Positions 61,332-64,000 of a stretch of 64,000 bases of DNA are shown one piece after another (positions within the stretch are counted from its first letter, which is position 1; each line of letters begins with the position of its first letter). The position numbers were made by a program, and so were the translations under genes. Source of the DNA: Halorussus salinisoli (GTDB taxonomy: Archaea > Halobacteriota > Halobacteria > Halobacteriales > Haladaptataceae). The stretch is taken from the NCBI GenBank assembly GCA_005239435.1, contig SZNP01000006.1:62001-126000 (forward strand). The letters run 5' to 3'. The notes under the pieces are model-generated. The model saw only the letters and a program-made list of their open reading frames with translations. It searched no databases and had not been told where the DNA came from.

Positions 61332-62176
61332 GCGTCCGATCGCACGCCGTCGAGGAGTTCCTGCGTCCGGGCCGCGACCTCCGAGCGGAACGCTCCCACG
61401 TCGATGGACCGGTCGTCGTGGAACAGTCGATGGTGTTCCTCGCGCACGACGGCCTCGACTACGCGGTCGTAGACGGCGTCGAACGTGACCGGATGCTCGC
61501 GGTCTTCGAGGTTGCGGACGACTTTCTCGACGCAGTGGCGGGTGGCGTACTTCCGCGCGAGTTCGTCGGCGGGCGCTTCGACCGGCACGGCGTCGTCCGC
61601 CTCTCGAAAGTCGGGGTGGAGAATCGCCGCTCGCTGGCCGGTCTTGTTCCGGACGACGACGCCCTCGGCGGGACCGTCGTACCACGCCGAGTCGGGAATC
61701 TCGTAGGACGCGGGGTCGAAATCGACGGCCCGGACCTCCTTCTGGAGGGTGTTGACCGATTGGAGACCGAGGCGGTCGTAAATCTGTTCGACGGCGTCGG
61801 GTGGCAGAAATCGCTCCTCGCCGGCCTCCCACACGTCGAACCCGAGAAACGAGGGGGTCCGGTCCCAGTCGTAGTCGATGGCGTGGCGGTGCATCGCCTC
61901 GCCGAAGAAGACGACCGATTCCACGTCCTCGACCGAGTTCCGGAGCGCCTCCCGGTCGAATCGCTCGCGGACGTGCCGGACCGCGTGGTGGTAGGGTTCG
62001 GGTATCTCGTCGGCGTCGTACGTCCGACTCCGGTCACCGAACTGGAGCGCGCCCGACTCGCGGAGTCGGAAGCGGAAGTTGGCCCCGTCGAGTTTCTCCT
62101 GAATCCAGAGGTGGCCGGAGTCGAACAGGGCTGACGGGGCGTTTTCGGCGCGGGGGACGGACGGGAACTGCTTCAT
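61328..62176 (-). CDS. RNA ligase-family protein
   Basis: A 282-residue nucleotidyltransferase of the RNA/DNA ligase superfamily. Motif I: IQEKLDGANFRF (catalytic Lys near 27). Motif III-like FFGEAMHRH (about 88-96), motif IV EGVVVRNK (about 167-174), and a later basic region RKYATRHCVEKVV. These are the RNA_ligase (PF09414-type) signatures. The basic residues of motif V are less clear. It would seal RNA nicks or adenylate a target. In this window it lies close to a CHAT protease gene. Start ATG 62176 (MKQFPSVPRAEN); an in-frame ATG-like start 25 residues upstream is less likely. Confidence 0.78.
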   Translation of the reverse strand: MKQFPSVPRAENAPSALFDSGHLWIQEKLDGANFRFRLRESGALQFGDRSRTYDADEIPEPYHHAVRHVRERFDREALRNSVEDVESVVFFGEAMHRHAIDYDWDRTPSFLGFDVWEAGEERFLPPDAVEQIYDRLGLQSVNTLQKEVRAVDFDPASYEIPDSAWYDGPAEGVVVRNKTGQRAAILHPDFREADDAVPVEAPADELARKYATRHCVEKVVRNLEDREHPVTFDAVYDRVVEAVVREEHHRLFHDDRSIDVGAFRSEVAARTQELLDGVRSDA

Positions 62177-62482
62177 GGGAGACGAGTTGTCGGCGAGCGG
62201 AAGTAAGGGTTTGGCAGGGCGACTCGTATACGTGCAGAAGTGTCTAAGCAACGTATTGATTTTCTAGAGCTTGTTTCGTATTAGTCCGTACCGTCGCGGT
62301 TCCGGCGGACGGACGACGAGACGCTACAGCACGGTATCGACGCTGGCGTTACCGATACCGACGCTGGCGAGAACGTTCTCCGTGGCTTCGGACGAGACCC
62401 TTCCCCGGCGTCCCGTATCCTCGGGCGCGTCCGTCTACCGGCGAACGACGACTGCATCCGGTAGGCTTTCTCTTACCTGTAG
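62177..62482. other. Intergenic region of about 300 bases
   Basis: Contains an A/T-rich patch gtattgattttctagagc near 62250-62268 in the GC-rich background, probably a promoter or the scar of an insertion. No gene seen. Confidence 0.35.
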
Positions 62483-62695
62483 ATGGAAACTCGAAGGACG
62501 GGTCGTCGTTCGTTGTATCTCGAAGAAGTGAAACAGAGGAGTAGGGAAGTGGGCGAGAGAATGTCCGGGTTCCGGAACAGCGTGGTGGAGGCCATCGCCG
62601 ACAGACCGAAACTGGTGAAGGCCGCGTGGCTACTGACACTCCTCCTCGTCGAAGTCGGAAACGTCGTCGCCGACGGCGGGTCAAGCGGACCGTAA
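62483..62695 (+). CDS. Small protein with C-terminal hydrophobic tail (DUF7503-like)
   Basis: A 70-residue protein. Residues 1-27 are basic/charged (METRRTGRRSLYLEEVKQRSR), and 40-60 (PKLVKAAWLLTLLLVEVGNVVA) form one hydrophobic helix before a short Gly/Ser end DGGSSGP. The pattern of a short helix, LLTLLL, then GNVVA followed by Gly/Ser resembles the haloarchaeal DUF7503 small-protein type as I recall it. An internal start at MSGFRNS would give 44 residues. It converges on the CHAT gene with four bases between the stop codons. Function unknown; a partner or target of the protease is conceivable. Confidence 0.5.
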   Translation: METRRTGRRSLYLEEVKQRSREVGERMSGFRNSVVEAIADRPKLVKAAWLLTLLLVEVGNVVADGGSSGP

Positions 62696-62699
62696 CGAG

Positions 62700-63998
62700 C
62701 TACGAGTCGTTCACCCACTCGCGGCCCAACACCAGGTCCCCGCCGATTATAAGCGGCGTGTGAGGCATGTCGGCGAGTACCTCCTTCGTCCGTTCGCGCT
62801 CGGACAACACCTCGTGAGGCCCCGTCGAGAGAAACTGCGGGCCGTCTTCGAGATACGATTTCGAGACGCTCCCTATCGGATGGTCTCGCGTCGGGTAGCC
62901 GCGGATGGTCAGCGACATCCGGTCGGCGCTCTCGTCTTCGACGACGTAGGTGAGCGGAATAACGTCGTCGCTCTGTGCGAGCGTCAGGCCGGGGTCTCCC
63001 AGCGAGATGTAGTGGGTCCCGACGACGGTGTGCTTCCGGGCGATTGCCAGCGCGCTCCCGACGCTGAAGCCGTTGTGAACCAGTTTTGCGAGCGTCTCTC
63101 CGAACTCGACCGCGGTGCGGTTGCCGACGTTCTCCAGACTCACGATGCCGCCGCGACTTCCGGCGTCTATCAGCGCGATACCCTGGTCGTGCGACCGGCA
63201 GGCGTTGAGGACGAACGCCTCGATCTCCACCCCGTCCAACGTTTCGGCGTCGAAAACCCCGTCGGGGCACTCGAACCCTCGGCCGTCGATGTGACCGATG
63301 TAGTGGAACAGGTCGGTCGGCGTCTGCAACAGCGTCCGGAGTTCTGACGTCGACACGTCGAAGTGGACGTCCAGGTCGAAGTCGAACGTCTCGCGTTTGG
63401 CGTACACCTCGGCGACCGCGTCCCACTCCTCGCGCATCTCGTCGTCGTTGCAGACCACCGTGACGTCGATGAGGTCCTCGCTCGTGTCGGACGTCTCGTT
63501 CCGGAACGCCTGGGGCAGGACTTTGGTTCCGCGTATCGGCGTGCCGTCGCCGACCCACGCGAGTTCGTGTGCGTCTACGTCGGGCATGTCGACGTACTCC
63601 TCGACGGGGGGTACGCCTCGTCGTCGGTCGGTTTCGAGGGTCCAGTCGATCTGGTCCACCCAGTCGGTCTCGTCGGTCCACCCCGTGCCGCCAGCCTCGT
63701 CGGGACGTCGCGTGGCCCCCCTATCGGACGGAGTGGCCCGCTTGAAGTCGTCGATGGCGCTTTGGGTCTCGCGCATCTCGTCGGTCTCCTCGTAGGTCGG
63801 TTGCGGCGGCGTCCGCAGAATCGAGAGGTCGTTGACCAGATGCGGGAGCGTCTCGACGTTTTCGGGGTCCGGCCGGACGTAGGCGATTCGGTGCCACGCC
63901 GGCATCGCGTCGGCCAGCGTCGAGTAGGGTATCGAGAAGTACGCCGACAACTGCTCGTCGAGCGGCATCCCGTACAGGTCGGCGAAGTCGAGGTCCAC
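62700..63998 (-). CDS. CHAT-domain cysteine protease (5' end outside window)
   Basis: The last 432 residues of a caspase-HetF (CHAT) family protein. The catalytic His is in LFHYIGHIDGRG (His codon 63291-63293) and the Cys in EAFVLNACRSHDQG (Cys codon 63198-63200), with SRGGIVSLENVG, FGETLAKLVHNGFSVGSALAIARK and YISLGDPGLTL after it, all typical of CHAT. The visible N-terminal part (MPDVDAHELAWVGDGTPIRGTKVLPQAF and before) is not a recognisable TPR array. The reading frame runs past 63998, so the true start lies beyond the edge; the GTG at 63998 is probably internal. CHAT proteases often cleave effector proteins in cell-death or defence modules. Confidence 0.75.
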   Translation of the reverse strand: MDLDFADLYGMPLDEQLSAYFSIPYSTLADAMPAWHRIAYVRPDPENVETLPHLVNDLSILRTPPQPTYEETDEMRETQSAIDDFKRATPSDRGATRRPDEAGGTGWTDETDWVDQIDWTLETDRRRGVPPVEEYVDMPDVDAHELAWVGDGTPIRGTKVLPQAFRNETSDTSEDLIDVTVVCNDDEMREEWDAVAEVYAKRETFDFDLDVHFDVSTSELRTLLQTPTDLFHYIGHIDGRGFECPDGVFDAETLDGVEIEAFVLNACRSHDQGIALIDAGSRGGIVSLENVGNRTAVEFGETLAKLVHNGFSVGSALAIARKHTVVGTHYISLGDPGLTLAQSDDVIPLTYVVEDESADRMSLTIRGYPTRDHPIGSVSKSYLEDGPQFLSTGPHEVLSERERTKEVLADMPHTPLIIGGDLVLGREWVNDS

Positions 63999-64000
63999 GA

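Noticed and set aside
1-64000. CRISPR arrays, rRNA operons, insertion sequences with transposase
   Set aside because: No regularly spaced repeats, no rRNA-like sequence and no transposase or integrase reading frame was seen.

Overview
The window looks like chromosomal DNA from a halophilic archaeon (class Halobacteria). Base composition is high in G+C, the predicted proteins are strongly acidic, secreted proteins carry twin-arginine or lipobox signals, and the regulators include two of the bacterio-opsin-activator (HTH_10) type. Many starts have an A/T-rich TATA-like box about 28 bases upstream, which fits the leaderless transcripts common in haloarchaea. I cannot name the species. LAYOUT. 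1-6.3 kb: Hvo_1808-like surface lipoprotein, isochorismatase-type hydrolase, a DUF7344-like regulator, an M23-like protein sharing a bidirectional promoter with a lipoate-ligase-family protein, and dihydroorotase. 6.8-15.8 kb (minus strand): first peptide-type ABC importer, with a fused double ATPase, two tandem paralogous binding proteins (one lipoprotein, one without a lipobox), two permeases and two small membrane proteins. 15.8-27.3 kb: housekeeping and small conserved genes (UspA, DHH phosphoesterase/BtpA pair, PfkB kinase, DUF5807-like, DUF1684, Na/Ca antiporter, AhpD-like enzyme, lipoprotein, methyltransferase, DUF2391, RecA-like DUF7090-type). 27.3-28.0 kb: an A/T-rich pocket with a start-less PD-(D/E)XK endonuclease gene beside a tRNA-Lys(UUU) that contains a 38-nt bulge-helix-bulge intron. 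28-36.4 kb: M20 deacylase, DUF7119-type protein, zinc ribbon, SDR, zinc-finger-like protein, 5'-deoxyadenosine-deaminase-type amidohydrolase, MFS transporter and an HTH_10 regulator. 36.5-44.2 kb (plus strand): second peptide-type ABC importer behind an inverted-repeat operator, followed by creatininase and a convergent DUF1028 hydrolase. 44.3-53.2 kb (minus strand): third importer operon, which also encodes a CaiB-type CoA transferase and a HpcH/CitE-type CoA-ester lyase, headed by an HTH_10 regulator; its binding protein appears circularly permuted. 53.3-64 kb: beta-CASP nuclease, lipoprotein, Cys-type formate dehydrogenase, polysaccharide deacetylase, acetyltransferase with an upstream small ORF, a possible formate-tetrahydrofolate-ligase remnant, RNA ligase, and at the right edge a CHAT-family cysteine protease (5' end outside the window) facing a 70-residue protein with a hydrophobic tail. 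HOW THE GENES WORK TOGETHER. Three complete family-5 (Dpp/Opp-like) uptake systems lie within about 45 kb. Each has a different gene order and accessory enzymes, suggesting three different small organic or peptide substrates. The third couples uptake to CoA activation and C-C cleavage. The strongest candidates for new biology are the permuted binding protein in its transport-catabolism operon and the CHAT protease/small hydrophobic protein pair.
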